A stretch of DNA of 64,000 nt from Antedon mediterranea (GCF_964355755.1 NC_092679.1:19024932-19088931), one strand, 5' to 3'; counted from the stretch's first letter, positions 13,001-23,829 are shown. Translations and numbers: made by a program. The notes: a model not told the origin generated them from the letters alone.

Positions 13001-13924
13001 AGAGGACCTAATCCGAAATTCTTCAGTTTCAGATTAACCGAGCGCAATAAATAATAAAAGTAATTATTTGGTCCCAATGCGCGACATGACGACACAAAGA
13101 ACAATGTTAATGTTTATGCGGTGTTTTCGGTAACACACACACAAATGTGTGTAGTGAACTCTTAGTTTATGCGTAAATGCAGTTGTGATTTATATCAAGA
13201 TGTATCCGGTGTACATACTGTAGTGTTTGATGTGAGTATATTAAATGTTGTGGTATGTACAGTAATTAATGTGTTTGCATCACTAATTCTGTCATTTCAA
13301 TTGGGTTTTTATTATAGGCTCAAATTGATGATGTGGTGGGAAAAGCCTACACCAAGGTCAATGCCATATACGAACAGTGAGTAATCTATATTATGTATAC
13401 AGTATTATACCTGCCAACTCTCACGCATAATGCGTGCGTGAGTCTCGCGAATGAGGGCCGATTTGTTATGCCTCGCGCATACGTGGCTATTTCTCACGCA
13501 TCCATAAAAATATTCAGAAAAAAATAGCCTAAGATTACACATTATTTAATTAATTTTAGCATAATTAGCTAAGCCTATGTTAATTGTATTTTATGGTGGT
13601 TCTTGGGGCATTGTCTTGTGTCCTGAAGTATATATACAAATATTTAAAAAAAAACATTACTTTCAAATTAACTCGCCTGTTTTAAAGAAAAAATAGCCTA
13701 GGATTACACATTATTTAATTAATTTTAGCATAATTAGCCTAGGCCTATGTTTATTTGTATTGTATGGTGGTTATAAGGGGGACACCCCTATATATTAAAG
13801 AGGCACTGTCTTGTGTCCTCAAGTTGTCCCCTACTTTAGTAGCTAGCATACTAAATCATTGTTTGATTTTTATTTTTATAGGGTAAAAGACAAGATTCCA
13901 TTCTTAAAAAAGAAGAATGATTAA
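4056..13924 (+). CDS. RTN: Reticulon, short (RTN-C-like) isoform, 7 coding exons
   Basis: Coding exons are 4056-4116, 10718-10925, 11253-11391, 12106-12175, 12626-12672, 13318-13376 and 13882-13924. They sum to 627 nt (208 aa plus stop) and all junction phases agree. The first exon gives a 20-residue leader beginning [10 protein letters not shown]; its phase-1 donor fits exactly the exon that opens the reticulon homology domain ([13 protein letters not shown]). The domain then has two long hydrophobic hairpins (about residues 32-75 and 137-175) separated by a hydrophilic loop containing [13 protein letters not shown] and [12 protein letters not shown], both typical of reticulons. The protein ends KKKND, which fits a KKxx ER-retrieval signal. 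Reticulons are ER-membrane proteins that stabilise tubule curvature. Only the short form is visible; longer isoforms could use first exons upstream of the window. An AATAAA near 14006 or the AATAAA at about 14399 could be the poly(A) signal. The family call is secure; the first exon is an inference from phase and position. Confidence 0.93.
4223..5279. repeat. 49-bp tandem repeat, three units interrupted by the hAT-like element
   Basis: Units start AATACAACATGCACTATGTG at 4223, 4272 and 5231. The first two are adjacent; the third is displaced by the transposon. Confidence 0.85.
4321..5222. mobile_element. hAT-like non-autonomous element inserted in a 49-bp tandem repeat
   Basis: Begins ATAGTCTGGGCTCCAGACGG and ends ACTTGGGGCAAGTCTA. 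Both sides carry the same 8 bp, GTCGCTAT (4313-4320 and 5223-5230), which is a target duplication: without the element the 49-bp repeat units read through perfectly. An 8-bp duplication is characteristic of hAT transposases. Contains a perfect 33-nt palindrome at 4679-4711. No transposase frame. In reticulon intron 1. Confidence 0.75.
5749..5880. mobile_element. MITE family M1, copy 3
   Basis: Flanked by TTAAGCTCTGTCTAC and, inverted, GTAGACAGAGCTTAA, the cleanest pair of ends in the window. The outermost TTAA at both ends could be a TTAA target duplication or part of the inverted repeat. Confidence 0.85.
6226..6340. mobile_element. MITE family M1, copy 4
   Basis: AAGCTTTGTCTACACTATCA at left, TAGTGTAGACAGAGCTTT at right; the left end has a small duplicated ATCATATC. 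Confidence 0.8.
8568..9117. repeat. AT-rich minisatellite with higher-order structure, reticulon intron 1
   Basis: Units of about 25-33 bp built on TTTCTGTTAACCAACATT and ACAGTATA. From 8759 they group into alternating ~89- and ~91-bp blocks, so a ~180-bp block recurs at 8759 and 8939. Confidence 0.85.
9627..10075. repeat. Long tandem repeat, ~185-bp period, about 2.4 copies
   Basis: Each copy contains ACAGTGTA(T)AAAGCCA, CATTTTAAAGCCTGTTTTTA and AACATAGTGACAT followed by ATGAATAATATTAAT. Starts near 9627, 9823 and 10006. In reticulon intron 1. Confidence 0.75.
11498..11800 (+). mobile_element. tRNA-derived SINE
   Basis: The head resembles a class II tRNA, with A box GTGGCCGAGCGGTTAAGA and B box GGTTCGAGCC, but no proper acceptor pairing follows. 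It continues into a ~200-bp body (CACATCTAGCTCATGTGCAT, GAGACGAGTAGAAGTTACCC) and an A/T-rich tail. A second copy at 36295 shares the body. In reticulon intron 3. Confidence 0.75.
12309..12528. mobile_element. Inverted-repeat element M3 in reticulon intron 4
   Basis: Terminal repeats AATCTAACAACAGGATGCTC (12315-12334) and its exact complement at 12503-12522; adding the outer bases gives 26 bp with one mismatch. The interior contains GTCTGGCTGCGACA. Non-coding, 220 bp. Confidence 0.8.
13518..13830. repeat. Direct repeat, ~168-bp period, two copies
   Basis: AAAAATAGCCTAAGATTACA at 13518 recurs with few changes at 13686, as do ATTAATTTTAGCATAATTAG and CTTGTGTCCT(G/C)AAGT. In the last reticulon intron. 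Confidence 0.8.
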
Positions 13925-14924
13925 GAAAATCAGCTTAAAAACAGGATTTTAAACATACACTACAACTTCCCAATTACTCTACTACAAGATGTTGCTTGCT
14001 ACCAAATAAATACACAATGCCACACTGCTTGTCTATGGAGGAATTACCTGAACTAACTACTCCATGATAGCTGTCATAAATTTATGATTTTAGTGCCTGT
14101 AGAGGGCGACATTCAAAAGTAACCTTTTATGATGGTGTGGTGCAATGACAGAAAGTAGGTCACTATGTCTGGGTCAAAGGGTAAATAATAATATTTGAAT
14201 GTATTAGGTATCTACATTGAATTGTAGGTGCATTAATACTAGTGCATAAATATTATTTACACTGTATGTATCCATTATTACTTCCAAAGAAGTGCGTTAA
14301 ATGTTAAAACAATATTAAATTTATTTCTTAATTTTGATGGTTTTAATTATTTTACTGTACTTAATTATTTATTTAATTCTAGTTTTGATTATTTTTATTT
14401 AATAAAATACAACTTTGACTGTAGTATAGCTGGTAATATTTAAATTGAACAAAAGTGTGCAAGTTGAACTAAGACTAAGACTGAATTATATTTCGTTTGT
14501 TTCTTAGGTTGCTAAGCAACCAATAACAGCCCTATTCTATGTGCTTGTTAATACAATTAATATTTACTTAATATTTCAAAAAAAAAGTTGAAATCTGTAG
14601 ATAAATGTTTTGACGGCAAGAGTACTTGGAAATCATTTTTAAAATATCGAAATTTTCTTTTCCTAAAGAGGTGTAACATTCTCATCTTGTTTTTCTTTTA
14701 ATTTATAATTTATGAACAATCCAACTAATAATAATTACCATCTTAAGTGAATATAATTTATTGTTAACCAGGCAACAGCACTCACAAAATTTACAGATAT
14801 TTTTCGCATGAAAAGATAAATGCAAACATCGGCCACAACCAACACATACCCACTACACAACTCTTTAATATTTGATTTACATTTGGCGACAAAAACCGTA
14901 TGTGGTCATGCATCAATTAGATGT

Positions 14925-15107
14925 AAAGCTCTGTCTACACTATCAAACTTTATGTGACAAAAAAATGTGGTGTACCCAAATATGGTAGTGACATGCTTAA
15001 ATATGGTGGTGAAACTGTATGCTTAAATATGGTAGTGATATAACATCATCATGTCCATATATGGGCACATCAAATTTTTTTTGTCACATGAAGTTTGATA
15101 GTGTATG
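14925..15107. mobile_element. MITE family M1, copy 5
   Basis: Starts AAAGCTCTGTCTACACTATC. The interior is in the opposite sense to copy 1 (TATGGTAGTGAT units, then CATCATCATGTCCATATATG), with a decayed right end (TTTGATAGTGTATGTGA). Lies 3' of the reticulon gene. Confidence 0.8.
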
Positions 15108-16827
15108 TGAAGTCGAATTATTCAACTTTTGATATTATAGTGTTAAAACACAGCATCGTTTAATAGTTATGAAATTTGTGGAGTTACTGAACAAGCCTTT
15201 AATGTTGTGTCGTATCAAAAGCGTACATAAATCAACTATGGTAGCCCCATTTATACTTATTTGCCCATCCTAAATATCCTTGCTCAATGGACGTCTCAAT
15301 GTTCTCATGTTTCAATATGTTGAATAACATGAATCACTCTTAAACAGGCGCAAGTTTGTGTTGTGCAGCGTTTGTGCGGTTATTCTTGTCCGCGAAACCA
15401 ACCAAATGTGGCCTATATAATAGTAAGTAAATCGGGTGTGTAAGGTGTTGTGTTGAATCGTAGCCGATCTGCCATTTTCTTTGATGAAACTAAAATTAAA
15501 AACTGCTTTGTATTCTAAACTTTAAAATCTGTATATCTCCAATTGCAATTTTTTAAATGCAATGTTTTTGATCGAATTAAATGTAAAAAAATTAAGATTA
15601 TTATTGTTAAATGTAGGTTTAATCATTGTGAATTATACATATACCAACCTTAGTATATAGATACTGTAAAACTTAATGTTTAAATATTACACTGGTGGAA
15701 TCTGTCTATGTCTATGTGAACTGCATGTAATTCTCAATAGTAGTCGTGGTGATATTAAAATGTACAATATTCAAGAAAATGAAACGTTTTTGTTCCAAGA
15801 CAAAAGTGCTTATAATTTAAAATCAAGTTTGTTTGCATATAAAACATGTTGTTTTCGGTAGAGTTGCTCTGTTGCAAAGTATTTGAGTCGACTATCAATA
15901 CTTTGTTTAATCATCTCATTGTAATAAAAGTATTCATCATTCTTTTACGTCCGGTTTTGCTATATAGATCATTTTTATATACTGATTTATCGTGATTTTT
16001 TCAAAAGATTGTCGTCGTCATACAATGTACATATAGTAAAGTGTGCTAAAATCATAAAGATGTCCGACGTCACTCACAAAATTCAACCAAAAAAAATGTT
16101 GAAAAAAAAAATAAAAGTGTAATGCGTCAATGTAGTTCTGTGCTTTCAACTCGAGTTTACACTTACTTTAAGTGAGGTTATTCATCTTATTTAAGCCCAA
16201 TAAAATGTTGCAATATGTAAGAAAATCATGGTTGTTCATAGTCTGTAAGGTATGAGGCGCCAAGGGTTCATTATTATGTGGTTAGTAATGAAGCAAAACT
16301 CGTATTTGGTATGAGGCGCCAGGAGTTCATTAATTTGATGTGGCAATATTGATAATACACTTTAAAGAGCGGAACGAGTATACATGTGCTGCGACTGTAA
16401 TAATGTAATGGTTGCGGTAGTGTTGTTTGTTCTCTAGTTACGATGGGACTGTGCTAATTGTAACAACCAAACAATTGCGAAACAACACAATGTTTACTTT
16501 TTAGTTTAATAGTTTAATAAACAGTTAGCATATGCATTATAATGTGCTGGTTATGTATAGTACAATTTTCATCTTGGAAAACTCCCAAAAAAATGTTAGG
16601 CTATTTCTTGCGCTTTCTGGAATAAGCTATTAAACAGTTACAAAAATATATATGTCTATATTAACACTAATTGAATAAAAGAGTGATGGTTGGAAATGGA
16701 GTATTGAAGTAAATTTATGTGGTCGTTCGTAACTTTACAAACATTTTCTGGTTTGCAATTTAGCTGCTCCTCCTATACATTTGCACTTTAAACATTATTA
16801 TTAATTATTATACATTACGTTATAGTG

Positions 16828-16954
16828 TAGACTTGCCCCAAGTATTGTCTTTTTTATTTTTTGTTTGTTTATTTCAATTTCTGTCTGAGTTTAGTATACG
16901 TATGAAACGCCATATGTGCCAAAATATTTTTTCTCCGTCTGGAGCCCATACTAT
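16828..16954. mobile_element. Short (127-bp) relative of the 4321-5222 hAT-like element, inverted
   Basis: Starts TAGACTTGCCCCAAGT and ends CTCCGTCTGGAGCCCATACT, the same two ends in the opposite orientation with most of the interior deleted. It shares an internal block GTATGAAACGCCATATGTG. Flanked by TTATAGTG and CTATAGTG, a 7-of-8 match consistent with an 8-bp target duplication. Confidence 0.7.
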
Positions 16955-17206
16955 CTATAGTGTTACGGAACTTGTTTAACGTTCAAGCCTTGCAAAAGTA
17001 AGTCACGTAGAACAACTTTTCAAGGGCCTATTTCACAACGCTTGTTCCAATTCATTCACTGATGTGTTCAAATATGTGGGGTTATTCCCGATCTTGTTGG
17101 AAGGGTTTATATTTCATAGAAAAAGAGCTAGAGCTATACCTTGAATTGCCAGATTATTGTAAACTCTGTACGATAAAGCTACACTTAACTTGGACCTGAA
17201 TGCTCC

Positions 17207-17270
17207 TTGTCATGGAACGGAAGACGTCGCCGTTCAATTCTTAAATCAATCGTCTTCCGTTCCGTGAACA
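17207..17270. other. Inverted repeat capable of a hairpin, downstream of the UNC5CL-like gene
   Basis: GGAACGGAAGACG (17214-17226) is repeated as its exact complement CGTCTTCCGTTCC (17251-17263), with weaker pairing beyond and a 24-nt loop. It could be a transposon end pair or an RNA hairpin; nothing else identifies it. Confidence 0.5.
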
Positions 17271-17322
17271 AGAGTTTAACATACCGCATCAACCATTCAG
17301 AAGGATTTTTCTCCATCGTTAA

Positions 17323-20300
17323 CTATTTTTTAGAACAGTCTAACTCGACATAATTCATTTCGGACTTGGCCTTCAATATTTCCGTTACAGCATCTTTCCG
17401 ACCAATCTTCTCAAAAATCTGCTGGAGATGCAACCAGTCTTCGGCATCGTTTCTCGAGCGAGTAGCTTCCCACGTGTTTAGTAATTCATACGTTGGACTG
17501 CCGTGTTTTTGTTTTTCTAGTTTTGGTATCATATCATCCAATTCTAATTCGTGAGCAAACATTCGCCAGTCAACCAAGCCGTCTGGGTCCAGGAGTTCCT
17601 TTAGTGTTCGCCGTAGAGGTTGTTTAAGTAGCACAGACGATCGCATCGGAATCGCCTTCCTTTTTATCATTTTGTCCTCATTCTAAAATTTAAAGTAATT
17701 ATATTTATGATTACGTAATCTAAGTATAGTGAGTGAAATTGACCAATCACAAAGCGACAATTCGGGTGTCCATCGCGTTGTTATTTTGAAATTACTTGCG
17801 GTGCGCTTTTATTTTCAGGTCCCAAAAATAGAAATAGACAATGATAACATACCTCTTGCGCTAGTATATGAAGTGTTTCTTTTAAGTCATCCGATTGGCC
17901 AGCCTGAGTCACATGAACACTTCCAACTAAGCTGTTTTCAATAATAGTGTCTCTCTTTAGCAACATGTAGGATTTTGTTACGTAGAGGTTTTCCCGCAAC
18001 GTGTCCGCCGGGATAGTCTGCAAAAACAAACATTTGTATTATTTTATTTTGATCGCCATATTCATAGACTATCGGTATGGTTAAGCATTGCAGTAATGTG
18101 TACTCATTAAGAAGGTTAACTCGCCTCTTCGCAAACTCGTCCATTGTAGACAACAATATTTGTAATGTCTGTATGTTTATATTTCTTCAAATGGCATGGC
18201 ACTGTTACATTATTATGGTCCTTATGTAGAAAGTGTATGGAATTCTTGATGGCATGTAAAAATATTTGCTTATGTAAAAGAAAAACAATTATATTAAATT
18301 AAGAATCTTACTAGCTTCGGATTTCTTGTTGTCCAATTATTTTCAATTTCCAATAAACTGGTTGCGTCAAGATTTGTTTTAAATGACCATGTCGTAAAAG
18401 GTGTTCTTTTCACTCCATTTATACTTTCCTCTTCACACGCAACCATCTGCGAATTAAAAATCATCAGTATATATTAAAGCTTTCTCTATAATTCTCTTTT
18501 AGAAATAAATAAATATCTTAAACAAACAAATCATATTTTTTTATTTCTTTTTAAAATTTGCTTTTTGTTAAAACCCGTAAATCATCTGGGATTTCATTTT
18601 ACATCTTTGCACTAGAATACCTGATAGAATGTGGTCCTACATTTGTTATATTTTGGTATATACACATTTGTTCTCGTCTGTGACCTTGTTGAATGGCCAA
18701 GCAACAGAGTAATCATTTCGTTTGGACTTTTTGCCAAAAATATAAATGGTTTATTGACAGTTTCCTTTTAATCAACTTTATTTTCTATGTTCTGGCGGTT
18801 CCAACACATTTTTAAATAAAAGATAAATACAATGAGTTGAACTTACTTGTATTGCATCTGCAGTTTTATGAACAAAGTACAGTCTTAATATCATCCGGGT
18901 AGCAGTAGCTTGAACTAAGGAACTGTACACAACTAAGTTCATGTATATTTCCGCTGGTAGATCTGGACTGGTCGATGTTGCAATGCTCGAAAACCCTGTA
19001 AAATGTGATATCAATATCGAACACCGTCCTCGTCTTTTGATGACCAAGACATCCTCTTCTTCATCTAGGCTCTTATAGTCTAAATTTTCATTAGGTCGAG
19101 AAGAGGTAAACATAGGAACCAATTTGGTGCTTGCGTCATCGATGTTCGCGCAATGTTCATATGAAAGTATGACACGCTCAAGAAAACCAATGCCCTGCGG
19201 ACCGCAGAAGATTGTTGGACCCACTCGAGCCTGAGTGAGATCGATAGAAGGCATATACTGTAAATCCTTAGCAATATACATATATATCAGCTTAGCTTCT
19301 CCTTCGATTGCTCCCGGTGGTACGAATAGTCGGATGCCCATGTGATCCATATTTAACATCCCTCCTTGTTCATCAAACAAACCAGCAATGAATCTGGTCG
19401 TGGTGAAACAGACTTCATGTAAATTGGCATCGCAATGGCGCTGTTTCCATTCTTCGGCTTGAGAAATTAAATCATCATATTCAGTGTCATTTGAAGTAGG
19501 CAGCACGGAAGTTTGTGGCACAGAATCTTCCTCTGGTACCATGTCAATAATTACAGGGTTATCATAAGAAGCGTCACCACCATCAAACGCGGTTGATACT
19601 CGTCCTGTTGGTAGCTCTCGTATTTTGGTTACCTTACTTGAGACTCGTTCTCTGAAAACACGCAGTGCATCTGAATAGCGGTTCACCGAATCATGTCCTT
19701 GACTCCTTACCGACGCTCCTCCTTCTACCTAAGATAATTTAAGTAATAAATACGCGTGTTGTTAATTTCAGTGGGTTTTCGTAGATCACGTGATCATTAT
19801 ATTAATATACATCTTTTTCCTTCTGCTTGTTTCTGAATCTGATTCAAAGATACCTTTATCAACTATACTGTTATGAAGTACGCACATTGTATTAATGACA
19901 TTTTCAAAAACGGGTTTGGCACTTACGTCCGGCATAACAGTGCTATCTTCAACGAATACATGTCCAAACTTCTCGTAAATCCACGTACAACAACAATTTA
20001 CCTGTTTTGAAACGAAAGTAAATAATACAATAAGTCAAATACAACATACTGTAATAGTACCCCTCTCCCCTCCCCGTCAAGAAAAAGAAAAAGGAGAACA
20101 ACACTATTTATGGAAAATTATTATGTGGACATTTCCTGTGAAACGAACAATGAGAACTGTTTGTATTCACACTCGGTAAATCACAAGTAGATACCTCTAT
20201 TAAGGGGGCACCGAAGTTAGGTCCCAAAGGTGTCCAATTATGGGTTCAACTGTAAACAAGTCAGACTTAGGGGACATCCAATTAAAGTGAAACTATTGTT

Positions 20301-20468
20301 GCACAGCATATGTTTGACCGAAATCTGTTTTAAAAAACATCATAAAACCCTCACATAAAAAGTGTTACTTGCCTTATATATAAAAATGAAGCTCAATACA
20401 ATTAGAATAAAAACACCAACAATACAAAGAAGAACGATGGCCCACTTAGGGAATTGTTCACTCTCCAT
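17323..20468 (-). CDS. UNC5CL: UNC5CL/ZUD-like membrane-anchored ZU5-UPA-Death protein, 570 aa
   Basis: Read on the - strand, coding exons are 20373-20468 (within exon 20373-20498), 19927-20001, 18847-19728, 18312-18446, 17853-18017 and 17323-17682. All introns are phase 0. The N terminus is eight residues (MESEQFPK) followed by a transmembrane stretch (about 9-30), then a juxtamembrane Cys triplet (NCCCTW) that could be palmitoylated. A ZU5 domain lies at about 164-300 (LFVPPGAIEGEAKLIYMYI), ending in ISHFTGF. A UPA domain lies at about 315-450, and a C-terminal Death domain at about 470-555 (LLDPDGLVDWRMFAHEL, WLHLQQIFEKIGR). This is the cytoplasmic half of UNC5 netrin receptors, but no Ig or thrombospondin modules are seen upstream. 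That matches vertebrate UNC5CL, which signals to NF-kB and JNK rather than binding netrin. The first intron uses a GC donor. If further 5' coding exons exist, the protein could instead be a UNC5-type receptor. Confidence 0.85.
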
Positions 20469-20530
20469 TATTCCATTCAACGGCGAAGAACACAGGTCCT
20501 AATGTATAAAAAAAGTATTGTATTATTAAT

Positions 20531-21110
20531 ACACAGACGTCGTATCTAGATGACTGTCAATAGTCAGTTACAATATACCTAGTGACAGCAGAAGACTCGT
20601 ATCTAGATGACTGTCAATAGCCAGTTTCAATATACCTAGTGACAGCCGCAGACTCGTATCTAGATGACTGTCAATAATCAGTTACAATCTACCTAGTGAC
20701 AGTTGCAGACTCGTATCTAGATGACTCTCAATAGTCGTTACAATCTACATAGTGACAGCCGCAGACTCGTATCTAGATGACTGTCAATAGTCAGTTACAA
20801 TCTACCTAGTGACAGCCGCAGACTCGTATCTAGATGACTGTCAATAGTCAGTTACAATATACCTAGTGACAGCAGAAGACTCGTATCTAGATGACTGCCA
20901 ATAGTCAGTTACAATATACCTAGTGACAGCTGCAAACTCGTATCTAGATGACTGTCAATAGTCAGTTACAATCTACCTAGTGACAGCTGCAGACGCGTAT
21001 CTAGATGACTGTCAATAGTAAGTTAAGATATACCTAGTGACATCTGCCAACTCGTATCTAGATGACTGTCAATAGTCAGTTATAATCAAACTAGTGACAG
21101 CTGCCGATTA
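20531..21110. repeat. ~57-bp minisatellite, ten copies, UNC5CL-like intron 1
   Basis: Unit includes CTCGTATCTAGATGACTGTC, AATAGTCAGTTACAAT and CTACCTAGTGACAGC. Copies diverge by a few bases each. Starts 30-40 bp upstream (gene sense) of the exon at 20373-20498. Confidence 0.9.
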
Positions 21111-21466
21111 GTTACCCAATATAGCACCAGCAGCCTAGTCATAAAATCGTGTTTTTTTTATACTACTACAGTACGTACCGTATTTTGTAATGATTTCTTA
21201 ATTCGTCTGATAAAATAATACCTTTGATTGCACGTAGAATATATACTTTTGGTATACAGTTTAGTTTGATGGGTTGTTCAATGAGCATTCAAGAAGAAGA
21301 ACTATTACTATGCTTTATACTTTAGCATATGTATACCAGTAATTGTATCATAGCTAATCGTCCTATTTTAACAATAACATTAAATCAGTTTATGAATTCT
21401 TAAATCCCATTTTTTCACTTTTCAAATTGTGTTATTTGTATATAATGTAGGCCTATGATAGAAATA

Positions 21467-22048
21467 TAAAGCCTTGTCTACACTATCAAACTAGTTTTAC
21501 AAAATGTTTGACGGTGCCCAAATATGGTATAGTGATCTGATGCCATTTTGTCCATATATCAATTTAATTCAATTTCTATTTATTTCGAAAATATCACCCA
21601 TATTAATAAACTTATAAACAGAAAAAGAAAAATCGTAAACTCTAAACTTAAGTATATAGAATGCTTCTCAGCTCTTGGAGGTATGGCGAGCATACAAGCA
21701 ACAAGGATGTTACCACTATTCAACATACGTTGCATTTAACCCTAGGTAGATTTTCGCATGTACTCATTAAAAGAAGGGACACCATGTTCAATAAACATTG
21801 CACTGGCAGTACTACTTCTAGAGACATTAAGTATATTCTTCTTCTTTATTGTATCAAACAAAAAAACAATTTAATACAAAAGGTAGCCAAGGTATAGCCG
21901 AAGCTAATCAAGCTTGGTACCTTTTACCTTAACTAACTTAAGCTACAAAATTAACAAATAAATAACAGAACTTAAAAGAAAATAAAAATTTGATAACGTC
22001 AAAGAATATGGACATATCATATAGTTTGACAGTGTAGACAGAGCTTAA
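21467..22048. mobile_element. MITE family M1, copy 6, split by a ~440-bp insertion
   Basis: Left end AAAGCCTTGTCTACACTATC at 21467 and right end TTTGACAGTGTAGACAGAGC ending at 22048. The central part is replaced between about 21558 and 22005 by an unrelated insert that begins with AATTCAATT and TTTATTTCG words, like the simple-repeat tail of a LINE or SINE. Lies in the large first intron of the UNC5CL-like gene. Confidence 0.65.
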
Positions 22049-22149
22049 CCTGTAACACCTTTCCTGAATATAAGAATCGTTTGCTTTTATCTCTCTGATA
22101 TTTATAACTCTGAGAATTTATCATGAATCGTTTTCTCAGACCAGTTGAA

Positions 22150-22292
22150 CACTACACACTATAAAACTAGTTTGCCAAAAAAAAAACGGGTAGGCCCAAT
22201 TATGGTATTGATATGACATCACCGTGTCCATATAGGCACATCACATTTTTGTTGTCACATAAAGTTTGATAATTAGTGTAGAAAGAGCATTA
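22150..22292. mobile_element. MITE family M1, copy 7 (degenerate)
   Basis: Contains AAAACTAGTTTGCCAAAAA, TGACATCACCGTGTCCATAT and AAAGTTTGATAATTAGTGTA. Ends decayed; sits 100 bp from copy 6. Confidence 0.7.
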
Positions 22293-23024
22293 GAAACTGC
22301 GAAACTAGAGAACGGTCATAACACGCAAAAATGGCACGTGGAACAATGAAATAATTACAGAAATAGGTCTACTTGACGGAAGTGGTTTTGATAATATACA
22401 TAGGTTTCATTATATTGAAATCAGATTGTGTGTATCGAACCATTGAATATCTAACTATGCAATTTTTCACACAATTAAGATAATATACAGTACAGAAATA
22501 CAGGACAAAGTTCAGATAGGAAATGGGAATTCCCCTAATACACCTTTATCAATACATTTGGAAAGTGGGCGGTCTGTTGACTTTATTGCTCCATGGTTTC
22601 ACTATAAGGTATCCGCAAGGACGTAGTCGTTGCACAGTGAATTACGGTAACTGACCAATCACAAATGCCAAAGTTGTATGATCCATCGCGTCGTGATGAT
22701 CAAACTTTGGCGTTGCGTCAAATTTAAGTAATCAAGCTTAATTGAGGAAAACAAAACACCGAAGCAACATTTTTATCAGCAAACTACATTTTTTATGTTT
22801 TCATGTTATAGTAGTCCTACTAGAGACCTATGTTATACCTTTCCCTTTTTTCAGAAGTAGACAAGTTTGTAGTATACAAGCCGTAGCGCTGTATAGGCTA
22901 GGCCTATATACTTCTTCCGAGGATCATCAAACTATATACCATCTTCAATTAAAATTATTATTCATATTATTATATATTTATTCCTTAATTACCGTTTTAT
23001 GATGAAATCAATTCTTCAACTTAC

Positions 23025-23150
23025 CTTAAAAATTACACCTTCTTCAATGCTAGGCCTAGTTCCATACACAGGACAGACTCTCTACGGACAAAGACTAAAA
23101 GCCGCTTTTGCGATTACAATAAATGCCCACAAGTGAATGCAGCAGAAATG
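23025..23150 (-). other. Probable 5' untranslated exon of the UNC5CL-like gene
   Basis: On the - strand this stretch ends in a clean splice donor (AAG then GTAAGT, junction at 23024/23025), placed to join the acceptor before 20498. In the frame that continues into the next exon it is open only back to a TAG near 23093 and has no ATG. Translation would therefore start at the Met at 20468. The upstream limit shown is arbitrary because the transcription start cannot be seen. An alternative is an internal coding exon using the CCGTAG acceptor, which would add about 22 residues plus more exons elsewhere. Confidence 0.4.
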
Positions 23151-23487
23151 AAAATTGTGCTGGAAAAATACTCTTTTCACACTTGAGTGAACATTCTGCA
23201 ATAAAAGCAAAATTTCGAATATGATATCCTTGAAATGAATTTCTTTATGCTCTATTTAAATGTGTATTTAGGAGACAATTGTTTTCACAGCTCCGGAATC
23301 CATGGCCTTTTTGTTTATAAATATATACAATCAACGTGGACCCAAATTATATACGAGACGTAACGTAATTACGTAGTTATAATTATATGATTACAATACA
23401 AACAAAAATCTCATCAAAATCATTAAAAACGCACATAAAATAATTCATGCGTGCTACATCTGCATTGGCTATACTTTGGGGAATGTA

Positions 23488-23829
23488 TTAATTTGATTTT
23501 ATTTATTTCGATACCATACTTTTTGTTTATGGACAACAATTTAGGTAAACAGACATTAAATGTAGATATACTTGTTACGTATTAGCATAGGACTAAATAA
23601 TCTAAGCAGCTAAAGCTAGATAATTATAAACCCCCTTCATAAATTTTTTGCGCAATCAATCAAATTTATTAATTTGATTTTATTTATTTCGATACCATAC
23701 GTTCTGTTTATGGACAACAATTTAGGTAAACAGAAAAACAGGACATTAAATGTAGATATACATTTTACGTATTAGCATGGACTAGATAATTATAAACCCC
23801 CTTCCTAAATTTGTTGCGCAATCAATCAA
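23488..23829. repeat. Direct repeat, ~181-bp period, two copies
   Basis: TTAATTTGATTTTATTTATT at 23488 and 23669, each followed by TATGGACAACAATTTAGGTA and ATAAACCCCCTTC. Lies between the divergent UNC5CL-like and RCOR genes. Confidence 0.8.

Larger units (their letters stand above)
13925..17322. other. Intergenic region between convergent reticulon and UNC5CL-like genes
   Basis: Starts with the probable reticulon 3' UTR (AATAAA at about 14006 and 14399). Contains M1 copy 5, the 127-bp hAT-like relic, and a short direct repeat TATGAGGCGCCA (about 16250 and 16309). No coding exon recognised. Confidence 0.55.

Noticed and set aside
18778-18846. Continuation of the large ZU5 exon frame to its stop
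   Set aside because: The frame crosses a clean GTAAGT donor at 18846; the UPA domain continues in the exon at 18312-18446 in the right phase.
20531-21110. CRISPR-like regular repeats
   Set aside because: The repeats are contiguous with no unique spacers, and the genome is eukaryotic; this is a minisatellite.
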